A stretch of DNA of 64,000 nucleotides from Gossypium raimondii (taxonomy: Eukaryota; Streptophyta; Magnoliopsida; Malvales; Malvaceae): NCBI RefSeq assembly GCF_025698545.1, contig NC_068576.1, forward strand, positions 50,750,390 to 50,814,389. The letters are read 5' to 3'. Numbering within the stretch: the first letter of the stretch is position 1; every line of letters begins with the position of its first letter. The notes beneath the pieces were generated by a model that did no database searches, was not told the origin of the DNA, and saw nothing but the letters and a program-made list of their open reading frames with translations. Shown here piece by piece: positions 10,509-23,088 of the stretch. Position numbers and translations under genes: made by a program.

Positions 10509-13414
10509 TCATCTCCAGACTGTCTCATTAGCGTCTGTAAATATGGGATTGTGTTGTTCTATGAGGCATTGAATGACCTCAATGGCACCAAAATCAACCG
10601 GGATACCATCATCCAAAGGAATGTGGGAGGAAGCATCCATATCTTCTCCATCATCTGTAGCCATAACAAAGAAATAGTAAATCATGAATGAAAACCAGAA
10701 CCTTCAAGGTTCACAAATACATTTTCAGTCACCATTTCTTTGGAACAAGCATAAGTCAATGCAGCGGTATATGACTATCAAGTCACTTAATTTTTCCCAT
10801 CATTTCCAATCCTGTGATTAAGAACTAGCTTCCCCAAGTAGAGACTAGAGACCATATTCTATTAAATATTTTGTTAGTATTACATGAAAGTATGCTTTCT
10901 CATACACAATCTTATAAAAGCAAACTGTAGCTGATAGGAGAATTTACCTTCAAGCATGTCCCATGCACTATAAGTAGGGGTTGAATCCATGCTACCCTTA
11001 GAAGGACTTTTGAGTGGATGACTCCAGTATTTCCTATAAGATTCTGGTTTTCTATCCTTCTGCCACATAATAACAGGGGCCATTTCCAAGGCAAGGCTTC
11101 GTGCATCCATCTATTGGAAGATAAACAACAATAAAACGTTGTTAAAGGTACAACTTGTCTATCAGATAATAATAAGCACATAACTGCAACACAACTGTTT
11201 GGAGGGATGGGGAAGTGAAGAAACCAGGAAACTGCTTTATTTATATAGGTATTTTGTTCACGAGACTAATAAAAAGATGCTAACAATGACCTCAAAGAAA
11301 TAAATTTTCCACGAAACAGAAATCATTTTGATCATCAAGTTAGCTTTAGCCCATCAGTACAAGGTAATATAGAAATTCATCAGGTCTGAATGGCAACTCA
11401 CATATGTGGAGAAATATAAGCTTTTACAATTATATCCAACCTTATTTGAAACCACCTTTAAAGGAAATGCATGAATGCAAAGAGATAAACAGACAGATAG
11501 AGACAGAGAAAGAGATAACTCCTACCTTGTTAAGGACTGATTTCTGGCTAACACGAAGCAGCAATGCAGTGATGAACTCAAGAGTCATGTAATTTACACT
11601 AGGAAGCATTTTCAGTACATTCCTCATAGCATGTATGCTAGAACGGGCACTTTTGATCTCATCATAAAGCTCAAAGGTGGTCAATGGCTCAGGAAGACTA
11701 GCAATATAATATTTGGCTAGAGCTGCTACATCAATTGGATTCACACCCTCTGGTATGGAGGCATTAAAATCTGTGATATACATATGACGACAAATTATGA
11801 CAATCCAAATAGAATAATTTCTAGTCAAATTATAGCAGATAACATGCAAGATACCTTGGTTGTATGCAGAAACCAATTGCTCAATGACCTTCTTATCTCC
11901 TTCAGCTTTAAACAAGTATTGAGAATTTATACCTAAAAAATGTCAAAAACAAATATGTTACCTTCTGTAAAAAGAAAATGTATATTGCAGCAACATTTGC
12001 TAAATAAGTACCAGTCTGGATCACCTGATAATATGAGATAATCTGCACATTTCACCAATATAAGAGGGATGGGCTTGATGGCTTGCTGCCGCTGCACAGT
12101 AACCTCAATAGGAACTCCAAATACTGAGGACAAGAAAAAAAAGTAAGGGGCAAACACTATGCATTGCTGGAAATATCCACAAAGAGAGAAGGGAAGTGAC
12201 AAGGATCCCCAAAGAAGTCACCATTTGGAGAATGCATTGTGGTCGGGATAGAGAAACTTACCATCAGTGCTGGCAACACCCTGCAAATGGAATACACATG
12301 ATAACAGTTCAGAAGCTTGAAAGTGCATGTAAGAAGTCGAAAGATTGAAAAACAAACATCAAAAAGAGAAGTAAAGCGCACAAATTCTATACCTTCTGCC
12401 ATCGTTCTATATCTGTCAAAATTGTCTTGCTTTTCTGTGCAGTCTTTTTTGCCACCTGTAAACAAATTCACCATTACATATAAGTCATCTTTTACCATGA
12501 TTTCTGTAGAGGCCTAGGTTAGCCTAGTCTGTAAGACAAAAAATAGTTACATCAATGCCTTGTTAAGCATCAATATATTGCATTCTTAATTACACAAAGG
12601 TCAACAGTAACATCAACAAATATCATAATAACACGAATGGATAGAGAGGTCCCAAAATTCACTAGTTACTTGAAACCTTGATAGTTCTGCAATAACAGAA
12701 GTGAATCAAGTCATAATACCCAATGGAAAAACAAACAAGCAACTAAAACCCTTTCCGTGGGGTACAAAATTTTGATAACAGCACAAGCTTAACCTATCAG
12801 AGTAAAGAACCGAATGAAAGGCAATCTACAAAGCAGGAAATTAGACAGAAAAGAAACAGAGTCTAAAAAACAAACAATCACAATTAAGAATAATTGGTCA
12901 AGCACGGAATAAGATTCCAATAGCATAAAACTATAGGCAGATTATCAAATGCTACAGGAAACATCAAAATTTAAATGGTAGCCCATCCTCTCTCATGATG
13001 TAATTGATTATTAATACGATGAACAACATATATAATAGTCCGTAAGACCCTTTTAATTAAAAAGGGATCAATTAAAATTACTCTTAGAGATTCTTTTCTT
13101 TTTACCTCTTCAACTTTTGTTTTCCCAACAACGACCCTGTCTTTAGTCCCGGTGATGCCTTTCCTCAAAAAGGTTCCGGTCGTTGCAGCAGCCGATATAA
13201 GACTCTCTTGCACAGCATGTCTTGTCGCTGGCTGCCGGAGAAACGCCCATCGGCTTTTGACCATGGAACCAACTCGTTCCGCCACGTCAGTGACGTTGCC
13301 TTTGGCATCCTTTGCAACTTCTCCAACAAACGTACCGGCGGTTTGGCTAGCTTCCTTCAGCTTCACCCCTGCAATAAAAAAAAAAAAAGCCCGCTGACGT
13401 TGCAACATGTAAAA

Positions 13415-13449
<35 letters not shown>

Positions 13450-13544
13450 AATGATATGCCGAAGAATTGATAGTAAAAATTACCTGAGGAAGAAAAAAAA
13501 CCAGTCGCCTTCTCTTGCCACTGCTGCGATACGGCTGAAGGCAT
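10509..13544 (-). CDS. RhoGAP-domain protein, At5g61530-type
   Basis: Exons: 13484-13544, 13106-13368, 12393-12455, 12262-12280 (19 nt), 12025-12123, 11855-11932, 11526-11770, 10948-11110 and 10509-10654. These total 1,137 nt and 378 residues, ending NETVWR-stop, with all phases consistent. The N-terminal ~140 residues (MPSAVSQQWQEKATGFFSSS, then KLKEASQTAGTFVGEVAKDA) look helical and are typical of this plant subgroup. The RhoGAP fold follows: FGVPIEVTVQRQQ, LVKCADYLILSG, LFKAEGDKKVIEQLVSAYN, VDVAALAKYYIASLPEPLTTF (as IDVAALAKYYIASLPEPLTT), EFITALLLRVSQKSVLNKMD and LALEMAPVIMW. At the arginine-finger position of ordinary RhoGAPs (GIFRxSG) this protein has LFKAEG, a lysine near residue 177, so GAP activity is doubtful. 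It may act as a GTPase-binding scaffold. Confidence 0.9.
13415..13448. repeat. (AAT)n microsatellite in RhoGAP-like intron 1
   Basis: About 11 AAT units sit between exons 1 and 2 of the RhoGAP-like gene. Short open frames across it are repeat artefacts. Confidence 0.95.
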
Positions 13545-13800
13545 CGCTTCCGATTAACGCAAACCGAAAAAAAGGAACTACCAAAAAAGCAAAGATTTGA
13601 AACTTGAGAGAAAGTAAGCGAAATTGAATTGATACATAATCGTTTTTAGTGATCAAAAAAATAAATGATCGATACAGAGCCCTAATTTTTGACGGAAAAC
13701 TGAAAAAAAAATACTTACCTTTTGGTGTAGCTTAAATGAAGCAACGATCAAAGACGAAGTTTTCCTTTTGGCGAGTTGAATCGGTAGGTGATAGCGAAAG
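13545..13800 (-). promoter_or_regulatory. 5' UTR of the RhoGAP-like gene with a probable UTR intron
   Basis: Upstream of the ATG at 13544 a good donor on the minus strand (GTAAGTA, reading down from 13718) and an acceptor (TTTTTTGGTAG, exon resuming at 13577) suggest an intron of about 140 bp inside the 5' UTR. Transcription would then start upstream of about 13720. This is inference from splice signals only. Confidence 0.45.
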
Positions 13801-14589
13801 TCGAAAGTGCTACTTTTCTTTTAATAGCTGTAACAGTTCAATTTTAATATTAAGTTCAATTTAAAATAGTTTTTTTTTTTTGAGAAATTTAAATTTTAAA
13901 AATTAGGTCAGTGATTTTTAAGTTTACAGTTTAGAAAATAAAAAACCACGTGGAAGTTACTCAGAGAATACCCGGGTTTCTGGAAGCTTCCAACTATTCT
14001 GACGGCTCCCAGCAGCACCACCAAATATATTTTTTTATAAAAATATTTTTAATAAGTACGACTGGAAATTTTATCCTTCTAGCTAAATTTCTTTTTGAAA
14101 ATAATTGAGTTAAATTATTAATGATTATATTTAATCAAATGGTAAAGGAATATTTGCGGGTCTCTACTCTTGTCGAATTATGTATTCTTCATTCGTTTAT
14201 ATTTTGTATGGATGAATCGATTTTAATTCATTTGTGTTATGTATTGATTTAAACTTAATTTGTAATTATTTATATATGTATTTATTATTATATTGTATAA
14301 TTCTATTATAATTGTATACAAAGTTTAAAAAACTAATGGAACATTTGTTATTAAAATCCTATATAATAACTTAATGGGTAAATTTGAAGTAAAAACCATT
14401 TTTAGAAAAAAAATTAAGAGTTTTGGGTCAAATTTTTTAATATTTAGAGAAATAGACTGATTTTGAAGAGAGAAACAGAAAACACGTCCTACTGCCAACA
14501 ATAACTTTTCCCAACGATTTTTTTCAACGAATAGTTTATTTGCTACATAAACCAAGCCATTTTCGGATGTGATGTCTGAATTTTATTCG
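13801..14589. other. intergenic, AT-rich
   Basis: No gene was recognised. From about 14385 the sequence, with AAAAACCATTTTTAG-like runs followed by a GTCCTAC motif, resembles the start of a transposon end region that continues into the hairpin at 14590. The assignment is tentative. Confidence 0.4.
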
Positions 14590-14925
14590 AGATTCTCTGG
14601 CCCTAGAATCTCTAGTTTAGGATTACAGTTACGATTTTGAGAATTTTTTTCACGAGTTAGGGTTAGTGTTGAAAATAGGAGGAGAAAAAATACGTCCTAC
14701 GGAACGTGTTTTCAGATAAGGTGGCAAAATGTTCTCTGAAAGTACGCCCTGTAGGACGCATTTTAAGTTGACTTGGATGTCGTATAGGCTGAAAGTGCGT
14801 CTTACAAGGCGTGCTTTCAGAGAACATTCTACCACCTCAATTGAAAACGCATCCTGCAGGACGTATTTTCCTCCCTCCCATTTTTAACACTAACTTGTGA
14901 AAAAATTCTAAAACCCGAGAATCCC
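14590..14925. repeat. ~330-bp imperfect palindrome with GTAGGACG-type motifs
   Basis: The left arm (about 14590-14765) and right arm (about 14776-14925) are imperfect reverse complements, centred near 14770. Paired segments include GGTGGCAAAATGTTCTCTGA with the reverse of TCAGAGAACATTCTACCACC, and TTAGTGTTGAAAAT with the reverse of ATTTTTAACACTAA. GTCCTACNG and GTAGGACGC motifs recur. A TATATAAATG box at 14985 followed by CT-rich sequence lies just beyond. The layout resembles a MULE end plus promoter. Confidence 0.6.
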
Positions 14926-15685
14926 GAAATAATTTTCAAATTGGGCTTCCACATTTTTTTTTTCAATTTTTCCCCCGAGTTGCCTATATAAATGGGGTTT
15001 TGCTCTCTCTACTCCATCAACTCTCTCGGTCACTGTCCCTTGTAAAATCAAAAAATCTTTTCTAAACTGTTTTTTTATTGAGTGTTGAAATTTTTGGACG
15101 AAAATATTTATTTGTGTTTGAGGGAGACAATGTGATAGTTTTAAGGTGTGTTTGAGTTCACAGTGATACGGTGACTCTCAAAACCCCACATTTCATCTGT
15201 GGTGTAGGTATCGAACCATCACCTTAGAAGCTCATCACATTGCAACTCGAGCTCTAGTTCACGGTGGTTATACGATCACAGTTGAAGTATAACTACGATT
15301 CCCTATTGACTGTGGTTATGTAGTGATAACACTCTAGAATAACGTATTTTTATGTATTAATTATGTATTTATTCTGAGTATAATCCTGCTAATTTGAGCT
15401 ATTTATGATCTTTTATCTCATAAAGACTAAATTTGAGGCAAAAGCAAAATTAAGGGCCAAAAGTGTGAATTTAGAGATAAAATGGGCCAATGTGCGACAC
15501 AAAGAAAAGTTGGTGCCAAAAGTGCAAGCATAGAGGACACAAGGGTTGAAATGCAAAAAGAATATATTTTATTCTATCAAACTCTATTTTAATTATATTA
15601 TGATAATTGATATTAAGATAATTATTAAGGATTATCTAATTTTAGGATTTTATTTTATTTATCTTTATTTATCTTCAATTAAATG

Positions 15686-18201
15686 TGTCGAAACTATTTT
15701 TTTTTTAAAAACCAAAAAAAAAGTAATTGATGAAAATTGGAGTTTGGGAGTCGCCACCAATCTCTTATTAATGTGTGATTGGATCACCTAAAAAACGGTT
15801 TTGGTTTACGAGTTTTAGAAAAATGGATTCCGGAAGTCGATTACGTACAATGAAGGATTAGCACCCTCGTAACGCCCACAAAATTGGTACCTAGTTGATT
15901 AATTAGTGTCTTAATGTCGAGAGTTGAAAAATATGATCCTTAGTGAAAACTTTAAAAAAATACATTACTTATTAAGACTCTTCTCATTTTGGAGAAAGAA
16001 AATGTCACACCCAATGCGTTAGAGCACAATATTCTACTTCCTCAAAATGAGTTTGTCAAAAATACTCGTGTAATAAAAATTTTAAAAAATATATTAATTT
16101 GTTTAAGATTTATAAAGAAATAGCGGCCCAATACATTAGGGCACAATTTCTCAAAATTCTAAACATTGAATATTTCCTTTATTATTATTTTTTTAAAATC
16201 TTCATCTCGAGAAATCAACGCGTCACATCCAATACGTTAGGATACGACATGTTGAATTCTCGATAGCAAGCTTTTGTTTTGTTTGATTAAAGAGCATTCT
16301 CGATAATTAGATTCAACGAAGAAAATTGGAACCCAATACGTTAGGGCTCAATCCTTTCGAAGATCCTAAATACGAGTATTGCCTTTACTTTTCAAAGTTT
16401 TCTATTTTTAAGAATTCGAGTAAAAAAATCGTGTAATGCTACATTTGATGCATGAATAAATGCCGTTTTAACAAATAACAATAATAAATACAACAATGGT
16501 ATAGAAATAATATAAACAAATGAATAAATAAAAAAATCAATGACATGCAAAGTATCAAATAAATGAGCAAAATAAAAAATATTCTTTTAAAAATATAAAT
16601 GAAAACATAAATCAATAAACAAATGAAGGAAATAAAAAATATATAAAGAATAAAAGGTACATAATATATATATTGAAATTATGAAGAATAAAAACATACA
16701 CATGGATTTACATATAAAATTTTGGATTATAGAATTTATATAACAAAATATATAATGCATTTATGAAAATAAAGAAAATATATATAAATTATAAAATATG
16801 TGTTAAAAATATATGTATTTAAGCATTTTGAAAAATAAATAAAAATAGATATATACACATATATATATAAATATAAAAATATTCATTAGAAAAAATAAAT
16901 AAATATATACACATGTACATATAAAAGATAATTACATATATAAATTATAAAAATAGAAATAATAATTAGTTATTGAAATTAATTAATTTAAAAAAGGGAC
17001 TAAATTAAACTGGAGATGAAAATCGGGGGAGAAATCCGCAAATAAGTGAAGATAAAGGACCCTATTGAACACGCCAATAATACAGAGGGGCTGGAAAGGA
17101 AATTTTCCTTTCTCCTCTAAACGGCGTCGTTCAAATAGGATCAAATTGAAATCAAAAATAAATTTAAGGGGTATATTTAAAAAAAAACTTAATTGCAAAA
17201 ACATTAAAAGGCGGAGGGGCTAAAAGTGCAATTTACCCCTCCGCATAAAAATATGCGGATCCTAGGCCGGATCGGGTCGAATTCTGGTCGGCCTTTCCAA
17301 AACGACGCCGTTTTGGGCGTCTGGGGCCTCTCCAAAACGGTATCGTTTCGGTACCCTGTAAAAGCCCCAATCTTTCCAAAAAAAATCATTTCAAAGCCAA
17401 TTTAAAAAAAAAACCAAAACCTTTTAAAAAAAACTCTCCCCCAGTTCGTCCGGCTAGGGGTCTGGGCATCGGCCGATCGTCGGCCACCGCGCCGGCCGCC
17501 GATCTCCAGCGACGACACTGCCGTTTTCGGTGGCCAAAAAAAGGGAAAATGACCATTTCGTCTCTCTCGACCCTTCCAAGCCCAGATCTAAGTTCGACCC
17601 CTTCAAAAATAAACAAAAACACCCCAAAAGCCCGTAAAACCCTTTGGCTTCCAGTTGTCTATCCTCGGAGACAACTTCCTCGGCCGTCCCAACGGCGTTT
17701 CAGAATTGAATGGGGGTAAGTTTCTTCGCCTTTATTTTATTTTATTTTCGTATGTAAAAGATAAAAGAAAACATATATAAAACGAAGCAAAAATATCAAC
17801 CTTCACGTTTATGATTGATTCTCTGTTGGTGTTTTCAGTTGCTCTTTTTGTGAAATGCTGCTTTTTTTATTGATTTTCCGATCTCCCTTACAATATTTCA
17901 ATGGCCTTTTTATAGCCATAATAATAATAAAAAAATAAAGAAACAAATCATGTTTGATATCTTCTTGATCTGCAATCTTTGATTTTGTTTCCTTCTTTGT
18001 GTTTATTTCTTACAGGTGAAGGCGTGGAGATCCGGCTCGTGCGGGCTAGGTGGCTGCGGCGCAAAGGTTTCCTCAGAAACCCTAGGGTTTCTGCAACTAA
18101 TTTGGGCCACTGAGCTTTGGGCCTCTATTTTATTTTGGTTTGGGCCTTATAGGACTGTTTGTAATTTGGGCCTTTTACCTGGGCCAAAATCGGGTATTAT
18201 A
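15686..18201. mobile_element. nested 2.5-kb LTR-like element, TSD AAATG
   Basis: The insertion starts TGTCGAAACTATTTT and ends CGGGTATTATA. It is flanked by AAATG at 15681-15685 and 18202-18206. It resembles long non-coding LTR-type repeats common in cotton: GGAGTCGCCACC near 15749 and a GGATTAGCACCCTCGTAACG-like block near 15857. The last bases are TA rather than the canonical CA, probably a point mutation. Its right third (17190-17720) is GC-rich. Short open frames are unsupported. Family assignment is from memory. Confidence 0.6.
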
Positions 18202-18255
18202 AAATGTATTTATCTTTTGGGAGTTTAAGTAGGATTAGACTATCTCCCCTAGCAC

Positions 18256-18366
18256 TATAAATAGGGGGTGAAATAACTCAAAAGAGATCCCATCTTTTTT
18301 TTTTTTGTAAACACTCTCTCCCCAAAAGTCTAGGCTTTTGTTCTTCTCATTTTTCCTTTCAATAAA
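18256..18366 (+). promoter_or_regulatory. LTR promoter and polyadenylation signal
   Basis: TATAAATA at 18256-18263, in the context CACTATAAATAGGGGGTG, is followed about 100 bp downstream by AATAAA at 18361-18366. This is the R-region arrangement expected in a plus-oriented LTR. Activity is unknown. Confidence 0.55.
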
Positions 18367-19836
18367 ATCTCCATTTTTATTATATTTATTTTCTTTTCCA
18401 CCACAACCATGAGCCACTAAACCCATCTAGCCGAAAGTTGTTGATATTCCCCAAAAAGGGTTCTTGAGGCTTAGAGTCCGTACTTAGCCTCCTCGTTGAG
18501 TATTCATCGTTTCTCTGCACTACGAGGCTGACACGTATGCAAAGGCGGCGGCTTTGTATGTTTTGGAAAGGTTGCACAGTCGGTTCATTAGCTTACTGCG
18601 TCAAAGGTTGGCAAGCCCAAGAGACAAAATGGTGTGGGATTCGCCATTGAGAAGCATTGATCTAGCATAAGATGATCCAACAGAAGCGATTGTTGGCTAG
18701 AGTCAGGTTCCACTAAATCGTAAGTCTAAATCCTTGGAGTTGGTGGTCGTAGGCGTCCTCTTCCACTATAACTGGCTTATTCGGTTTGGGAAGGATCATC
18801 TAAAAGCCGAGGATTGAACCCAAGGTGGAACGAGACAACTGGATGCTGGAATCTCCCATAAGAATTTCATTTCTCTCAACTATATTTTTAATTTCTCGAA
18901 TTTTCGATTCAATATTCCTAATTCTGTTTTTATTTTATTTTTCATTTTTAGATCAAAACCTTTACTTCTATTATTTTTTTTATTTTTTTTCCAGGAACAC
19001 AGGTTTTCTTGGGAAAGATTCTGCCTGGGATTTCACGGAACAAGACATTGTGCAAATTCAGTCCCTGAGGATTCGACCCTACTTCCCTTTTATTATTCTT
19101 TTTCATTATTTATTAGGGATAGAGTATTTTTGGTGCTTTCAACGACTGCATCATGTAGTCACAGGTTCAAGTTTCATGTCACCCCAATAATATGCTTTAT
19201 AAGCCTTGTACACAAGTTTGAGACCATAATCATAGGGAAAAACTAAGTGGCTTTCCGGTATAATTAGCTTATTCTTTTTTTTTAATCTCCATCAAAGCAT
19301 TAACCTTAACCTCATTGTTCAAAACTTGAGACAAAGTTGGGGGCAATAAGACTTTTAGGGGGAAGAGTGATTGTGACGGTGGAGAAAAGTTGATAGTCCT
19401 TTCGGGTCGATAGCGATTGTTGTATTAAAGAATTCATTAATAACTATAATCGCTGCTGCCCCGACTTGAGCTTTAACTTCTCTCCACCTCCACAATGACG
19501 CCCCTCCTGAAAGTCCTCTTGTATCTAATTTTGTCACAAGTTTCGGGCAATTACATTAAGGATACTGCTTTTGGTAGAGATGGATACAAAGAATAAGTTC
19601 ATTATACCGAAAAGACCTTTTGTTTTCCTTATGATTATGGTCTCAAACTTATGTATAAAGTTTATAAAGCATCCTCTTTCGGTATAATGAAACTTGAACT
19701 TGTGACTGCATAACCACTGTCAACTGGTCTCTCGAGTTATACTCCAACCCGTGACCGCATAACCACGGTCAACTAGAAACCCTAGTTATACTTCAATTTA
19801 AGACCGTATAAGCACTGTGAACTAAAAGCCTGAGTT

Positions 19837-22800
19837 TGTAATACCTCGAAAATTTTTACAGTAAGATATTATTTTTGATAAAGTAAGGAAATAAAGTGGC
19901 AAAAAGGAGAATTTTGAGTTATGAGAACATTGGGAAGTATATTATGACATATTAATTCAAGAAAGGATTAAATTGAAAAAGTGAGAAAAGTTTTATAACC
20001 CAATGGTAAATATTCAAAATTTGAGGGTTAAAATATAAATATGAAAAGTTAAAGGATCAATAGTGTAAATATTTTAAGGGTGGAATAATCTATAAACTAA
20101 GGAAAATGGATGGATTGGGACCAAATTGAATAGATGAAGAATTATGAGGGACTAAATCATAATTTTACCAAATTAAGTGATGACTCAAGGATGGAATTTT
20201 AGAAGATCTAAAGGGCAAAATGGGAAGAGAGAGAAATCTAGAAAATAATTATGATGTTGGAGGTATTTTAGATTAAATAAATAAATAAATATTAGTTTAT
20301 TATATTTTGATTTGATTTTTTTTCTTAATGATATTTTATTATTTTATTTAGTGTATATATATATAAGTGGAAAGAAAGATGGAAGCCACCATCCCACCAT
20401 TTTTCCATGCATCAACGTGAGAAGAAGAGAGAAAGGAAGAAAGTTTTGCTTTCTTTACAATTTGGTTCTCTCACAAAAAATTCACTATTTTCATTTAGAA
20501 TTCAAAGAAATTTTCATAGCCACCAAGAGAGAAAATTGATAAGGAGACTATGGGGAGCTAGAATATCAAGTTAGATTCAAGAAATAGAGGCTGGAGGAGA
20601 GAGAAAATCAAGTTAAAGATTGAAATCAATAGAGCAAGGTAAGAACATCAAGATTTCAATATATTTTTGAGTTTGATGTTATTGAAAAAGTATGAAATTG
20701 ATGTTAATGTAGGGTTTTATTATATAAGGTTCTATGTTCTTGATATGTTAGTGAAGAAAATAAGAGAAAGTGATGGGAAATACTATAGAGAAAGGGAATA
20801 AGGGTGTTATAAATTTAGTAATCAACATTTTGCACTAAAACAGCTTTTGACAGAGAACAAGAAGTTAACTTTAAAATCACCATAAATAATGGAAATTTAA
20901 TTAGAGGATTAAAAATATGGAATTAAAACTTATTGAGTCTAGTTTCTCATAGAAGAAATGGTGTAATCAATGGAATTGTTTATGAGATATAATAAATTTT
21001 GTGAGACAAGGTCAGAATGAATTCGGGTTCCCCTATTCTGACTTTGGAAAATCATTAAAAATTATACAAAAATTATTATGAGTTATAATTTATATGATTA
21101 GAATCATTAATAAGTCTATTTTCAAAAGGAACAAATGAGAATATCATCCAAATCCTGTACAAGGAGATAATTAATTTTTAGTGAAGAAGGGTCGAAATTG
21201 TTAGACAACAGAACAGGGATGACTTTAAAGAATAAACTGTACTTATTGGCTAAACCAAAAATTCTTAAAATTTTATGGAAGAAGATATGTGAGTCTAGTT
21301 TCAGATAAAATTTACGGATCTCAATTCAGAGTTCTGTAGCTTAAGATATAATTAATTTAGTGACTATGACCCAAGTGAACAGCTTGTTATGAGTAAACAA
21401 GTAAATAGTGGTAATATATATATCAAGGATATGGAATGGAGTGGAGGAGGAGGAAAAATAATCTATGTGAATGTTCAGCTAATATGAGTTTATTTTAAAA
21501 TAGCTAATTTACATGTTTTAGGTTCAGGGACTAAATCGAATAAAAGTAAAATTTTAAGGGTAATTTTGTAAAAATGTCAAAAATGACCAAATTGCATTAA
21601 ATGAATTGTTTTATCATTTAAATTAATAAATTGAATGAAATATTAATTTAGATCAAGATTTGGGTGGAAATTCGAGAAAAATGGAAAATTATCAAAACGT
21701 CCCTGAATTTTGATATTTCTGCAATTTAACCCGGTAAGTTCGTGTAACTTGAATTATATTCTTAAATGCTTGAAATGTATGTTATTGATGTGAATATGAT
21801 TTGAATGTTCGTTGTATGAAAATTGATGAAACATTGATATATTTGATAAAAAGGGGAAGAAATCCCGGTTGAATGGAAGGAAAATTCGATGGATCTTTAA
21901 AAAGGAATTGACAATAAAAAGGATCCAGCCCAGACGGGTAATCCGAATTAGGGTCTGAATTTAGCCTGGACTGGTAATTTAGATCCAAGCTCATTAGAGT
22001 AATTGTCGTTGCAGGGGATTTAGCCTAGACTGGTGATTCCGACAATACTCTATGAGTTTATATTACAGGGGATTTAGCCTGGACTGGTAATCCCGCTATA
22101 AGAAATGAGGTTCGCCGGAGTGTGCTCTCTGAATTGGAAAATATGCGCACATGAATATGAATTGACGGACCCGAATTTGTACACTAAAGTGTACCCTTGA
22201 AAATCCATCGAAATTTCGAGAAATTCAACGGGATAAAAATAGAAAATGATAAGTACTTAAAATCATGAAATTAAACTTGAAATACATAGAAATGATAATT
22301 ATTTGATATACTAAAATATGACATGGAAAATACATGTATGTGAAACTTGCCTGATAATTATGCATATTCAAGATTATGAACTGCTACTGGAATAAATATA
22401 CATGGAACTTATAAAAAAAATTAATGGTACATGAAATATTGTCATAATGAATTGAATAATTTATATTTAAGAAGAAACAATAAGAAAATGATATGTATCG
22501 TGACATGTAAATATGAGACTATCTTTGATACGTTGATACAAGGAAAATTATGTGTATTAAGACGAATAATAAATTTAAGTGAGACATGGCGAGAAAATAA
22601 GTTTGTCAATATTAAAGTACGCTAACCAATGTTGTTGCTTGAAGTTTAGGCAAGTGCCAAATTACTGTTGAATGGTAATATGTTTAATTAAAAGGTGCAT
22701 TGGAATGGTAAGTGCTTAGATGAAAGTATAATTGAGCTTATGAAAGAGTGGAAATGTTTCAGTTATGCAATTTCTTATAAAAAGATTTGTTATGTGATAC

Positions 22801-22846
22801 GCCCGTATGAACCCTGCACCTAATTTGGAAAAAAATCTAAAATCTA

Positions 22847-22880
<34 letters not shown>

Positions 22881-23088
22881 GGATTCTGCGAAAAATTCCC
22901 TATGATTCCGATTTAATCCTCGTAGGTTCCTAATAAATGTTTTGGGCTTCGAGAGCCCAATAGAGAGACGTTATGATTTTTTTCAGAATATGAATAATAA
23001 ATGATTCAGAATTATTGAAAATGTTCAGTAAACTCCGGTAATGCCTCGTGCCTTATTCTGACAACGGATACGTGTAGGGTGTGTTACA
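19837..23088. mobile_element. 3.25-kb LTR-type insertion, TSD GAGTT
   Basis: It starts TGTAATACCTCG and ends GTGTGTTACA, i.e. TG...CA, with GAGTT at 19832-19836 and 23089-23093. It is most likely a long solo LTR of the Gypsy type or a non-coding LTR derivative; no gag-pol was found. An ATATATATATAAGTGG box lies near 20352. Between 21920 and 22110 a ~60 bp module, whose core is TTTAGCCTGGACTGGTAAT, occurs three to four times. A (TA)n tract lies at 22849-22877. Confidence 0.7.

Larger units (their letters stand above)
15324..19153. mobile_element. solo LTR (about 1.3 kb without its nested insertion), TSD TGTAG
   Basis: The element starts TGATAACACTC and ends GACTGCATCA, with TGTAG at 15319-15323 and 19154-19158. 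The two halves of the foldback arm join exactly at this point. Without the nested 15686-18201 element it is about 1.3 kb. It contains a TATAAATA box at 18256 and an AATAAA at 18361, as expected of an LTR. No gag-pol, primer site or second LTR was seen, so it is most simply a solo LTR left by recombination. Confidence 0.7.

Noticed and set aside
15546-15791. 81-residue plus-strand open frame
   Set aside because: It crosses the boundary of the nested element at 15686 and is AT-rich noise.
19355-19537. 60-residue minus-strand open frame
   Set aside because: It lies at the centre of the foldback palindrome and has no similarity to known proteins.
19837-23088. A complete retrotransposon with gag-pol
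   Set aside because: The 3.25 kb between TG and CA ends contains no polymerase domain and no internal LTR pair, so it was called a solo LTR or non-coding LTR derivative.
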